Below are positions 35,532-46,989 of a stretch of DNA of 64,000 nucleotides, piece after piece. Both the position numbers and the translations under genes were made by a program. The notes beneath the pieces are model-generated. The model ran no database searches, was not told where the DNA came from, and saw only the letters and a list, made by a program, of their open reading frames with translations. How positions within the stretch are numbered: position 1 is the stretch's first letter; each line of letters opens with the position of its first letter. Origin of the DNA: Kappaphycus alvarezii (lineage: Eukaryota > Rhodophyta > Florideophyceae > Gigartinales > Solieriaceae); assembly GCA_002205965.3 (NCBI GenBank), contig NADL03000599.1:2852001-2916000 (forward strand). The letters run 5' to 3'.

Positions 35532-38500
35532 ATGAATTCACATCCCCTCTCCTCTTCACTGCCCTCCCATTTTCGTTTCCGCCCAGCGCTCGACTTTTTC
35601 ACCACCTCCCATCTCGACGATCCTCTTGCCCCCTCTGTTCACACTTCTCGCCCTCGCACACGTCTAGAGGTACTTCATGGATGGGAAGTTAACTTTACCG
35701 TTCTTTCCCTCTACTCGGTCTCTACCTTTGCCCTTATTTACGTCGTTCTGAATCTTCACTCCCTTCAATCTACATGGAATTCTACTCACTCTATTCCCCC
35801 TCTCTCCCTGCTGGAACAACTCCTGCGTCTCATCATCAATGCCGCCTCCGTCGTTCTCGCTTTGTTCTTTGTATGTAATTTGGCCCTATACTCAGACGTC
35901 ACTCACGAACAAGCGTGGACATGCGTTTTGCTAGTCATCGGCCTCGCGGTCGACAATCCATTCACCGCCGTTGGCCGCACCACGGATGGCGCTTCAATAC
36001 GAAAGGGATTCGTCGTCTGGAATGACGCTGTTTATACTTCCGCCATTTATTTGTACCTTATTCTTGCCGCCCATTCGTATCGCGTCTTCGACCCTTCTAA
36101 CATCCGCACCTTCCGGTTTTACGCTCCAAAATTGGCTGCGACCGTGGGGTACATGGTGGTAAAACTGGCCGCTGGCTTCGGCGCTGACGTCAGCCTGGGC
36201 CTGGTTCCATTTGCGAGGGTCTTGAGCTGGTTTTTCTTGCAGGCCAGTGGTCGTGGTGGGTGGCGCGTTGGTGGTCCTGTGCTAGCTATTACTGTCCTGG
36301 ACTTAGGCTTTGCCGTCTGGATCATGCACGAGGTTCATGCCACCGCCGCTGTGCTAGGAACGGTCCCATATGTGGAGAGTCGGTCGAAGCAACTTGGCTT
36401 TCGATGCTTTGTTTACCAGACACTCACCTTTTGTGTCAATATGGTTGGGTTGTCATTACTTATAGTATGGCTGACTCCGCGCGGGGTTTTAGAAAAGTCA
36501 TTCGACGACCCACATGGCCATTTTTTTCAGTTGGAACCTGCAGTGGCTAGGTTGGCGTTGGCATGTGTTTACTTTACGTGGACTCTTGTCTTAGCGTACG
36601 TAAACATGCCTCCGCGCCCATTAATGATGACAATCGTGCAAAGGGGGATAAATTGGGCAATAGGCCTGGTAAGGAATCGCAGGGTAGCCGTGTGGATGGG
36701 TTTGGCTGACTTGGTGACGGCGGAAGATGCGGAAGACAGCAGCGATGATGAGTCAACGGTGGTAACTACAGAAGTAGAGGGAGGAAAGCCAACGTTTCCA
36801 TTTCGTTATCGCCATCGAGAGCTGTATGATGATATGGTCACATCGCCAGATTACGTCTCACCTATCGCGCCTTTGCGAGTAGACCACGTCGTGCCGAGGA
36901 TGGATGGCTTTTTGGGAGTGGGGCGGGCAACACCTGCAGAGTTTGTGGCTGGGAGATGGGACCTAGGCAGCAGAGATCGTAAGGAAAATTCGGGGTACTT
37001 TCGATCCGCTTGACCGCACTGGAAGCGCTGAGGACTCCCCGCCTTTGCAATCGGATGCGTGGAGCGTACCATCTAGATCACCCGCTGCCGATTCGCTTTG
37101 GCGCTCAGTACGTCAAGAGGCAAGTATCGCCGTGGATATACCTAGTCCGCGTATTCAGGCAGGGATCAGGCGCGACCGTGACGAACATCCCGTCCTCATG
37201 TCGCCTTCGGGATGTCTTGCAATGGGTCAAAGGCATCGAATGTTAAGAATGCGCAAGCACCTGTTTGTCATGGAGACCCAGATTATGATGGCCAATGCAT
37301 CATACTTGTCATATATTCCCGGAAACCTCCATGAGGAGAGAATTCCACCCTGCCGAAAGCAGTCTCCATCCAAAAAGTCTATACTGCACACAGGGTCACT
37401 TGCATCAGACTTGGACGATTTAGGGAGACAAATTGAGGAGGAAAACGAAGGCCTTACAGGCGTTCGCAGTGCGCCATCACTTGCAGGCATGGTGAATTTT
37501 CAACCAGACTATGATGATGGTACGATGTTCCTTGTAGATCCTTATGAGATGGCTGAGCGGTACGGGTACAAGATATACAGGCACTTCTCAAACGAAGAGC
37601 TCAATACACACGCAATAGTATTGACTAGCGCTTCCCGGATAATTGTTGCATTCAGCGGAACTAGGAATGTGACAAACTGGGGCGTGAACGCGAACATTAA
37701 CAGGGTTGTGCTTGATGACAAGCTGAGTAGATTTGAATACGAGCTCAGCACGTCACCGTCATTTACAGATAGCGATCACTCTGACGTGGATGGCGATGAA
37801 TATTTCAGTGCCTCAGCCTTTGAAATGACGGAGAGACACGTGCGGGAACATAGCTCGATATCTAGTCAGACGGGAAATTTACGTAGAAGTAGATCAGAAG
37901 AGGACACGCGGTCGTACGCAGGCAGCGATCTGGCGAATGAGGTTTTGATCGTTCGGTCTCGCTCCGTCAAGGATTATGGTGCCATAAATTCAAGGTCGAA
38001 AGCGTCACGGATGAGGGGTGCAATGGATGAGGGCAATCTCCCTGGTCTAATTACGCAAAATGGAGTCACACGGATGGCACAAACTTTTGCGAGAGAATTG
38101 ATGACTTTTGGCCAGGCAAAGGTCCACGAGGGCTTTATCAACGCTTACATGTCACTGCGCAAACAGGTCATGGGAGCTTTGGTAGAACTTTATCGTGGAC
38201 GAAGCCGTCAGGGCTCTGGTTCAGTGGTGCGAGGGCATCATTTGAATGAGCAGGAGCCTGCGCTCCCGTTATTCTTCTGTGGACACAGCATGGGTGGTGC
38301 CTTGGCGACATTTGCGAGCTACGAGGCGGCTCGTTATTACAAGAGAATCGGGCTGCAAAGTCGACATAGTATTTCATGTACAACATTTGGGTGCCCCGTC
38401 TTGGGAATGAAGCCTTCAAGGCTCGATATGAAAGGCTTGTTGAGACTCACTGGCGGTTCGAGATTGCATCGGATCCAATTCCTAAAGTTCCACTCGTGCT

Positions 38501-38789
38501 ACTTAACTACGTTCATGTTGGGGTGCAAGTGCTAATTGACCAATCTGGTGTCTTGTTGATCGATCCAAGCTTTATAGAAGTTCAATGGTGGGGCCGACTG
38601 GCCAATTTGTACCTCGGGTATCGCCTGCATATCCGGGCCTCGTACTGCATGGCGCTCCGAACGTATTGTAAGTTGTATAGAAACGGAGCGGATGATCTCG
38701 AAGATCGATTTTGGCCCTTTCCAATACGTATCCAAACAAAAGGTTTGTTCCATCTTGCGCATCGTTCCGTCCACAGCGAATTAAACTAA
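35532..38789 (+). CDS. Multi-pass membrane protein fused to class 3 lipase
   Basis: The N-terminal 493-residue frame (35,532-37,013) has about eight hydrophobic segments (near residues 55-77, 97-120, 128-146, 166-182, 200-217, 248-268, 290-314, 338-357), then an acidic cytosolic-type stretch (EDAEDSSDDES). The lipase part follows: IIVAFSGTRNVTNWG, KVHEGFINAY, then the nucleophile elbow GHSMGG near 38,285, the Asp in SDPIPKVP, and a probable His in LHIRASYCMAL near 38,625. It would hydrolyse acyl glycerides at a membrane, as diacylglycerol lipases do. The membrane part faintly recalls Wntless-like domains (SRSKQLGFRCFVYQ), which is tentative. The frame shifts near 36,965-36,980, and again at a run of four C at 38,394-38,397, where TTFGCP continues as RLGNEAFKARYE in the next frame. 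Both are more likely sequencing indels than decay. No introns are needed. Confidence 0.8.
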
Positions 38790-39329
38790 AGATTGAACTA
38801 TGGATACACTTTGCATCGCAGCATCGTGAAGCATTTCCCTCTAAGTAAAACGCTCTACCTCATTACTCCTGGTTCCCCACTTTGGTCCATAGGAACAATG
38901 GATGTACAATCTTGGAAACATATTCACATACAACGTACAATACTTAGCATATTCATTCTACGTGAGCGAAAACGGGCAATACCTGCCACGCTTCAAGGGA
39001 GCTCATTAGACGCAGACCAACTGAGTGTCACCCTGGAACATGCAACACTCGCACTCACGAGGCAACTCAAAACTAGACACGTCTCGCTCCAGCAAGCGTC
39101 GAGTGCCGAGGAGATAATCGCGCCTTCAAACTTCACATTTCATGCGTCCGCGTCACTGCGCTGATGCACAAAAGGCAGGCTAAACAGCGTTCAAGAGCGC
39201 ACGGAAACACCTTTTTCAATGTCCCAACTCTCTCGGACCACCTCTTACCAACAGTAACCAGAATGGATTCCTTTGGGGTCAACAGAGATGTGTTGAGACA
39301 CGGTATCGCGCAACCTAATTGGCGCCAAA
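38790..39329. other. Gap between convergent genes
   Basis: It lies between the stops of the lipase (+) and the RING protein (-). A 123-residue plus-strand frame (38,793-39,164) has no motif or compositional support and is probably chance. Both 3' ends and their polyadenylation signals should lie here; no clear AATAAA was seen. Confidence 0.5.
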
Positions 39330-40659
39330 CTATGACTCGTGGGAGCCCGCCAGCCAGCTGACTACCCCTGAAAGAAATGAGATGCCTTGCCCGTTTCCAT
39401 TGTTTGCGTTTCTGTCACGCAACCCTCTGAGCGAGAATGACCTTCCAACGCCATGGGAACGCGATGGATTGCCACTCCTATTTCCATGCGCGGAGCTATT
39501 CCCCGCACCGCTTGGGACACCAATGCCGTTATTCGCAATGACCAAATCTGCGGCGGCTTGATCGCCAATTGTACCCGCAGCTTCATGATCTGCCAGACTC
39601 CTCGCCTCCTCGAGCGCGATAGATGCAGCGAGCTCCTCATCCCTGGCTATTCGACCCAGGGACACAACTTCCTTTGCCAAGGAACGAAAGCCAATACTAA
39701 ACTGCTCGCCAGGAGAACAGAGATAATGGCCCTTGGGGCGCAAATCTGTAGGAATAATGGCGTTAATTGCGCCCGCGACATCATGATGCGTATCCAAACC
39801 AGCGGCGCCAGCATTATCGACATCATCCAAGGTGAGCAGGGCCCATACACGAGGCTTTTGAAAGTTGTTGCGTAGAACCTTATCCCACGAAAGAATGGTC
39901 TCAAAAGTGGTGCCGACATGCGCGGAACAGCACAAGACCAAGACATCGGGCTTGAGCACGCGGACATCATCAAGGACCATCCTCCTCGAGGTCAGATTGG
40001 TGCGCCTCAAAACAGTGAGACGAACATTAGCGCCTGCAATGGTGCAATTGGCTGTAAAATCGGTACCATCACTAAACACGTCCAAATCATCGGTAGCATC
40101 GACCGGCTGCGGGGGAGAGTTATCCTGTGGATCCTTTGCGGCGAGCGGATACTTTGCAATCAACTTGCGAACCAGGGTCTTCTTTCCGACTTTTTCGGGT
40201 CCCAAAAACACAACCTGCAACGTATCCTCGAGAATCCTACTCTCCCTCAACTTTCTCTCCGCAATAATCTCGCGCACGGCCTTTGTAACAACCTGTTGAC
40301 CTGGACGTCGAATAGTAACCTTCCTTGCGCGTGCGCGACAGGTGGGACAACGACGTTTGACCAAGCGTGAGACACATACGTCGCACAGGTTGGAATGACC
40401 ACAAGGGTCTAGGGTGACGTTTGGGGGACGTTCAAAGCAGATGACGCAGAGGGAGTCGAGGGCTTCATCTGGGTTTGGGGAGGAGGGGAGGGGAGTGTGG
40501 GGTGGAGTGATGTTCATCGTCATCGGATTCATGGGCGTCGGAATATGCGGCATGGTCCATGAGAGCGGCAGCGGCGGCTTCTTCATCTAGAGTTTGGGAG
40601 CGACGAACGGCATCCAGTAGGGCTTCTTGTTCTGGGTCTTGTTGTGGAGGGGTGGCCAT
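39330..40659 (-). CDS. UIM-RING-(pseudo)GTPase protein, probable E3 ubiquitin ligase
   Basis: I take the start at ATG 40,659. The first 50 residues read as an acidic N terminus with EQEALLDAVRRSQTLDEE, a good ubiquitin-interacting-motif pattern (acidic-L-x-x-A-x-x-x-S). The frame must change in the G-rich run 40,477-40,494 to reach the main 39,330-40,480 frame; an ATG at 40,586 in the main frame would give an odd Pro/Met-rich N terminus instead. The main frame has a C3HC4 RING (CVICF...CGHSNLCDVC...CPTC, about 40,450-40,310). Next comes GPEKVGKKTLVRKL (P-loop, near 40,200) and a Rho/Rab-like core (DVLVLCCSAHVGTTFETILSW). The usual DTAGQ and NKxD motifs are not recognisable, so GTP hydrolysis is doubtful. 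A second UIM-like helix (DEELAASIALEEARSL) and a Gly/Asn/Ser-rich tail end the protein. It would transfer ubiquitin; the substrate is unknown. Confidence 0.8.
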
Positions 40660-43600
40660 GACGAATGGTCAGGGGGTGCGAGTGAGAGGGGGTGGGTGGG
40701 GCGAGGGGAGGGGGAACGGATGCGGGGCAAGGCGGGGGGGCAATGGGGATTGGAGGGAATTTTGTCGCCGCGTTGGAGGTATGGATGGTGTGTAGGCGGG
40801 GAGGCCGGGGGATTGTTGGCCGGCAACCGGAAGTGCGCCAAGGGAGGGTAAGGTGAAGTTGGCGAGGGAAGGAACCGCGGGCTTTGGTGAAGCGTGGATA
40901 CGGAGACGGTGGCAAAAAAAAAAAAAAAGAGGCGAAAGCATTTACAGTTTGATATGGTGTAATACAGTTGGTCAGAAAAAATATGTGAAAACATCAGTGT
41001 GCATGCGGGGGTACGCTGCAGTTGTGGCGGACATGACTGCCGTATGACGTGATGAGAAACGTGTAGATTTTTTAAAATGTATGAAAATGACAGGCTGTCG
41101 ACTGCGGTCTTGGGGTTGACAACATGTGAGGCCGAAAATTTACTGTCGGTTTGCAGTTTACAGTCCATATGTACAGTTGTTCCTTTTGTACACTGCACAG
41201 GTGGACAGGTGGACAAGTGGACAGGTGGACTTAAATGGATTGTCATTACAGAAGGGCTTACAGAGTTTTTGTTTTCGGTTGAAATTACAGTGTAAAGCAA
41301 GCTCGGGTTTTTCAGCGTTTTCTCAATCCGGATATGAGAATGGGCGGAGGACCATTTGCAAGGCGGAGGGAGTACAGTGGAGCAGTACTGTAAACGCATT
41401 CGGGAGGGTTTGGCGAGGCAGAATACTGTGCAGTACTGTAACCATGCGTCGAAATGTGGTGCAGTACAAGGGCGTGTGTGTCAGGCGGATGTTGGATAAA
41501 GATCTGTCGTGTGATGAAAATTTGTGGGCAGAAGGGCAAAAGTACGGGAATTCACATCTCGCGCTGTTTCTGAAATGGCAGGAGGAGAAGAGGTGTGACA
41601 AGATGCTTAGCAACGGGCGCAGGTTGGTGTGGGTGGAGTAGGTGGGGCATGTTGCAGTGCTTTTTGGAGGGTGTGTCATGTAAGCAGTAAGCAGGGTAGA
41701 GTGTAGTGAACAAAAGTGGATGTATGGGACAAAAGTGCAGTAGGAAAGCATGGGGCGGGGATGTAGAGATGTGTGGAGATGGTGAATTGTTGGGTAACAA
41801 ATGTGGGATTTGGATTGGATCGAATACAAGGAATTCGTTTGTACGATGTGGGAGGGGAAGAAGGTGGGGAGAGGGTACGCGATATAACGACAGAAGGGAG
41901 GGGGGGTTGAGTGGGAACGAGGGATCGGCTGTACACATGCAGGAGGTGTGGATTGCTGAGTAGGAGGGTTGGAGGGCGTGAGGCGTGAAGCGGTCAAGGA
42001 GAAAGTGGGCGGAGGAGGAGGGGAGGAGGGGAAGGGGCTGATGAAGGGGCGTTGTAAGGCTTTTTGAGGTGAGGGGTACAATGGAGGTAAATTGTGAATT
42101 TTAGTATTTTTTGTTATTTGAGATGCCTGTTGGATAGGGGGGAGGAGTCAGTGGTTCGAAACGGAGGTATCAAAATGGTGCAACAAGTGTGGCAGTGAAA
42201 ATGAGATGGAGCAGCTTTGTTCCCATGAGCTGGTGGTGTTGCTGTAGTGTTGGCAGCGAGTAACATTAAAGCAAGGAAACGTGGAGCTGCGAGTGTTTAC
42301 GGTATTTTGGGGCTGGCCATCCAAACGACTGCAACATGGACGATGGGTGTTTATTGTAATTGTAATATTGGGCTGAGATGGGGAAAGCGCAAATAAAGGG
42401 AAGGGCAAGTGATGGCATTGCAGATGGACGAGAGTTGTGATGCTGGCACCATCAACATGAAGTGTGGCATAATTGGTGGTAATTGACCTGGCGGAAAGAG
42501 ACTGTGCATTGAACAACGCTACCGTTGTCTTTCAACTTTTTCTGTACGATACAGCATTCAGTTGCATGGTGTAAACGAGGTAGCACTGGCTGGTCTTAGT
42601 TTTGTGATTACTTTGTGGAAAAGAAAAGCAAAAGCAGAGGCAGAAAATGTGAAAAGAATTTGTTTCAAAGTGATAACGTTGTTGTTTGTTTGCATGTCAT
42701 GCCGAGATACTACAACCTGCAGAAGGGTGTGACCTGATTGTTGATATGGAACGGATACAGTATCTGAAAGGCGGCATCCCTCTGTGGTGCTCTACAGCGC
42801 TGTATGGAAATGTCTGGAACAGCATTGTAATAATCAGTTTTGAACCTTTGAAAAGCGCTACTTGGGCTCTTGACAGTGGAATATTGTTTATTATTCCATA
42901 AATTGTTGTGGTTGGTGTTGTAAAAGCCTCTCTTTTGCAAAGCTCTACGGTAGCTTTTGTTTTGTTGCGTGCCCGTCACGCAGTACAAGTTCAAAAGTGC
43001 ACATGTATGAGACACTAGTGGCATTCCAACAGCGGCTGCACCAAATATTGGACAAGCCGCAGCAAATAATTGGGGAGTCTATTTTTGTACAGTACTTTCA
43101 GAATTAAATTCTAGTGTAAACGGAAATAAAAACAAATAAAAAAGAGGAGGACATATCTCCCCTGTTTCAAATAGTTTGCATTGGAATGGAAAGGTGTGAC
43201 AATTGGAAGGAAAAAAAGAAAAGTAAACAAAGCTGATGCCATGGGAAGGTGCTTTTGTATCAATAGATGTTGGAGATGGAACCAATTTGATTTTTGAAAT
43301 AAACTGAATCACATGACTCCTGTTGCGATTCAAGAATGCCTGTGTAAAGTACAGTACTGTACATACTGTACGAGCCAACTGTATACAATCGAAAGAGTCT
43401 CAACGAGGCGCCAAACGCAAAAACCGAACGAAAAACAATTTTTCATACGACTGTACCATTTCACTTTCCTATTTGAGCAGCGAGTGAAGCAGCGGGTATT
43501 TTATTTGGCTTCCTTGACCATAGCATTATTTTACCAGTTGCAGTCGCATCAGCATCATCGTGATTAGCATGTCTATGGAGCAAAAGGAGAGGCGAGAGGG

Positions 43601-44373
43601 TCAACCCGACTGAGACTCTGGGAGAATCTGTCCTCGCATTTCGCTCGTGTGCCCGCCCACCTTTATCTCTCTCTCTTTCTCTCCTCCTATCCTCCTCCCC
43701 AGCCCTCTCTCTCCAGACCTCCTCCTCCCCTCATCTACCCACCTACCGCGTATCCATTCCTCGATAGCCATCTTGTCCCGCCCTCAAAACCGCAACTGAA
43801 CTGAACCATTGTTTCTGAATCAACTCTCATCAACACCACCATTTCTGTCAACCATATTTTTCTCATCAAAACTTTGTGCTTGTATTTCCCCATTCCTCCC
43901 TCACAAAGTCCACGTCCACGTCAATGTCCATGTCCACGTCCATGTCCATGTCCATGTCCATGCACCCCCAACTGCCCAATGACCTCTTTTGAACAATTGT
44001 TCATCTTCAACCGGCACAAAACTGTACAATACAGTACCGTACATCCACCAACCACCTCGCTAATTCCATCTCATCATAACACCTTCTTTGCGATAAAACC
44101 CCCACTTCCACTTATCACATCTCACACTCCCCCATCTCACCCCCTACTTGTTCATCCTATAACCCTCCCTCTCATCCTCCTGGAAACCTTACTTCATAAA
44201 CTACCCCCCCCCCTCCCTCCAGCATCCAATCCCTCCCCCCATCACACTACCGTCTCAATCTTTCTCATCAACATCTCATCTCCCACCCCCCCATCCATCC
44301 CCTCATATCCCATCCCATCCACATCCACCACAACATGCCCAACCCATCCATCTTCTACTCCATCCCCCTCTAG
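40660..44373. other. Long intergenic block with strand-skewed DNA
   Basis: No gene is defended here. Bases 40,660-40,870 are purine-rich on the plus strand, i.e. pyrimidine-rich upstream of the minus-strand RING gene; 41,330-42,070 is G-rich in the same sense. Bases 43,620-44,373 are C/T-rich ahead of the plus-strand gene at 44,374. A 9-10-bp GGTGGACA repeat lies at 41,198-41,230 and a GTCCAT/GTCCAC hexamer array at 43,918-43,963. TACTGTA motifs occur near 41,383 and 43,354-43,370. Long Pro/Ser/His frames in both strands follow from the base skew. Confidence 0.6.
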
Positions 44374-46331
44374 ATGACCCTCCCCCAACCGAACACTTTG
44401 CCGCCACTCTCGACGCCGCCCTCCCTCCAACCCGTCGAACCAGACCACCCCTTCAAAGTCGAGGACCTCCACGATGTCGACATTCTCCTTCATCCACCCC
44501 CGTCCAACCATCTCACCCCCTACGCAACCCGCCTCCCCCCCACCTCCCTCCGCCCCACACCCCACAAACCCCTCCTGGCTTCCCGATCTCGTCGATACCC
44601 ATCCCCATCCGCCCCATTCCCTGCCCCACCCACACTCCGCCCCGCTTCCCCACCCCCCCGTACCACCCATCCCCATCCTCATTCCCTCCCGCATTCCCTC
44701 CCGCATTCCCTCTCGCACCCGCACACCCACCCCACCAGCCCCCGCTCACCCTCCATGCCCCGCCTCTTACCTCCACCACCACTACAACCGCCACTACCGC
44801 CACTACCCTCACCGCTGCAAATACTCCACACACCCCGATCCATCCCACCACTCCAACCACCTCCAATCCAGTCACCGTCCTTTCCAATCTTACTCCCCTC
44901 GTCGCCGATTTCCAAAAGCCCATCAACGCCTTAGGTCCCATGTGCTTTGCCGGCTTTTATCTCGTCAGTCTCACCCGCACCATCGTCCGCAATCGTACTG
45001 TGCCTCATCAAGTTCGTGCCGCCTTCATGGCCCCGCAGTTGCAGTTTGGTTTCACTGTTCGCGACACTCGTGATCCCAAATGGCGCCATGTGCCAACCGT
45101 CCAGATTCCATACGACAGTTTATCTGCCGCTGGGTGCTGGTTGCGAGGGAGACTGGGTATCGCAGAGGAGAATTGTTCCTTTAAGATGGTCAAGGATGCG
45201 TTGCAAAAGGCTGTCACGGAGGCATGGGCTGAGGGGAGGTGGTATGAATTGGTTGCCACCTTGGGCGCGGGGGGGGAGCGGTGATCTCGGCAGAGGTGGA
45301 GGAGGCATTGACATGTGAGGCCGTCATTGGTAGGGCCATGGGTACTCCAGTCGAGTACTTTAGGAAGATCAATTGTCACAAGGGTGCACCGGATATTCGC
45401 AGGGATGTCGATGGCGCTATCAGTGCTAGAGAGGCGTTGCGGTGGGTTTTGGACGAGTTGGGGTTGGATAGCAGAGGCTGCGGCATCTCGGTTGCAACAT
45501 TCCGTGATGAAGTGTTTCCATTGTGGAGAATGCAATGTGAGTATGTCAGGTTGCATCAGATGGAGGGTTGCTGTCAGTTTTATGAGGGAGGCTATTTTAA
45601 GAAAATTATGGTGCATCGTCATCTGTACAATGTGGATGGCTGCAGTTCAAGTTACCATGTGAAGGACTTGTTCGAGGGGTTGGACGAGGTCATCAAGGTA
45701 TGGAGTAATCCTACGGGTATGTGTGTGAGGGAGGCAAAGTGTGCGGCTGGGTTGAGGTACAATGTGGACAAGTCGTTCCAATCGGGTATAAGGAGTTACT
45801 CTAAAGCAAAGTTTCTAGAGGCAGCCCCGCACGCGGCAAGAGAATTGCTGGAGAGGGAACGGCAGTTGCATGCGAGTGTGCAGACAACCTTGGCCATGAA
45901 GCAGAAGCGTCACCCAAAATGCCGTCAGGCATTGCGGAGTATTGAGATGAGAAATGGTGTTTTGTCACAGAGGCAATTGCCGGATGAACTGCGGTCGGGG
46001 GTATTCGAGGGGCGGGGGGAGAATGATGACGACGGTTGTCTGTGGTCAGGCAAGGAAAAGGAAGAGACAAGACAAGGACGGAGTGGCAACGTCGCCATCG
46101 ACACCCAGGGAGCAGAAGAGAAAGCATGCGCACCTGTCTCTCAAACGGAAAGAAGCGGCAGAGAAGAGGGTGAAAGAGTATCTCGAGTTGCTTAGAGGAG
46201 ATTGCCAGCGGCAACAGAACTACTTGGAAGCAGTGTTGGCACATGGGGTGGAATGCTCATGCAGGGAGCCCGATCATGGGGATGCAAACGGACCTCCGTA
46301 TCCAACATCTGCAAATGTTCCAGTGGCGTAG
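44374..46331 (+). CDS. Unrecognised large protein, Pro/Thr-rich N terminus, basic C terminus
   Basis: I do not recognise this protein. An ATG at 44,374 follows a pyrimidine-rich leader. The first about 180 codons are Pro/Ser/His/Thr-rich and probably cross frames in C runs, ending in a Thr-rich segment then NLTPLVADFQKPINALGP. The well-formed part begins near 44,940 (MCFAGFYLVSLTRTIVRN) and continues to VATLGAGG, where a run of eight G (45,269-45,276) shifts the frame. After it come AVISAEVEEALTCEAVIG, EYFRKINCHKGAPDIRRD, FPLWRMQCEYVRLHQME and KAKFLEAAPHAARELLER. Another change at six G (46,014-46,019) leads to a basic, NLS-like, coiled-coil tail (ARKRKRQDKD, KRKEAAEKRVKEYLELL) ending at 46,331. 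The tail suggests a nuclear protein. Balanced composition over about 400 codons supports a real gene. Confidence 0.6.
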
Positions 46332-46989
46332 GTGAGAACGGTGATACGGCGAAACGTGTGGACGGGTGTTGTCATTGGACGTTGTGAGAGGGGAGAGTTT
46401 GTTTTGTTGTCTTTTCTTTCCGGTGATGTTGTGTCTCCAGTTGGAGCTCTGGTTGGACCCAGTGAACAGGTGCTTGGCGTGGAAAGGTGAATCGGCTTGA
46501 TTTGTAGGGATTTTCTTAACATGCCATGTGAAGAGAGGAGGGTAGGGTGGGAGAATGGTGTCGAAATTCTGATATTTGCTTATTTCATTCGCGATGATTG
46601 AGTTGATTCCAATTTGTGTATTGTTAAGCGACAAAACGGATTGTTCCTTTTCTATATTGCGAGTAACCGCCGTGATGCTGGTTTCGGTTACAAATTATGG
46701 TTTCGAAATGTACATTTCTTGTCGAGCACTCCAGACGTGCATATATTTTAGAGTTGCAAAAGAAATCAAACACTATTGTAGTCGTGCAGCTGCAGCAGCG
46801 TGATCCCTGTGCTGCGGTTGGACGAGGCAGAGGCATGTGGGGACTGGGTGACAGAATAGATAGTTTACTTGGTTAACTTAAAAGCGAGTCCCGGGTTTTT
46901 TCGCAGTTGTGTCAGGTGTAGTGTGAACTTGATGTGATTTGAAACGACTAGAATCAGCGTAATCACATCGGTTACGCTGCCCCTGACCC
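46332..46989. other. Gap between convergent genes
   Basis: Only short frames occur. This should hold the 3' ends of the unrecognised plus-strand gene and of the minus-strand Asterix gene. Confidence 0.55.

Noticed and set aside
38793-39164. 123-residue plus-strand ORF between the lipase and RING genes
   Set aside because: No motif, no leader, and it begins four bases after the lipase stop in what should be the 3' untranslated region.
41323-42081. 252-residue minus-strand ORF
   Set aside because: Ser/Pro/His/Thr-rich composition follows from the G-rich plus strand; no domain, and overlapping frames on the same strand look equally good.
44242-44941. Gly/Val/Trp-rich minus-strand ORFs opposite the unrecognised gene
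   Set aside because: They mirror C-rich low-complexity sequence on the plus strand. The plus-strand frames lead into a well-formed protein; these do not.
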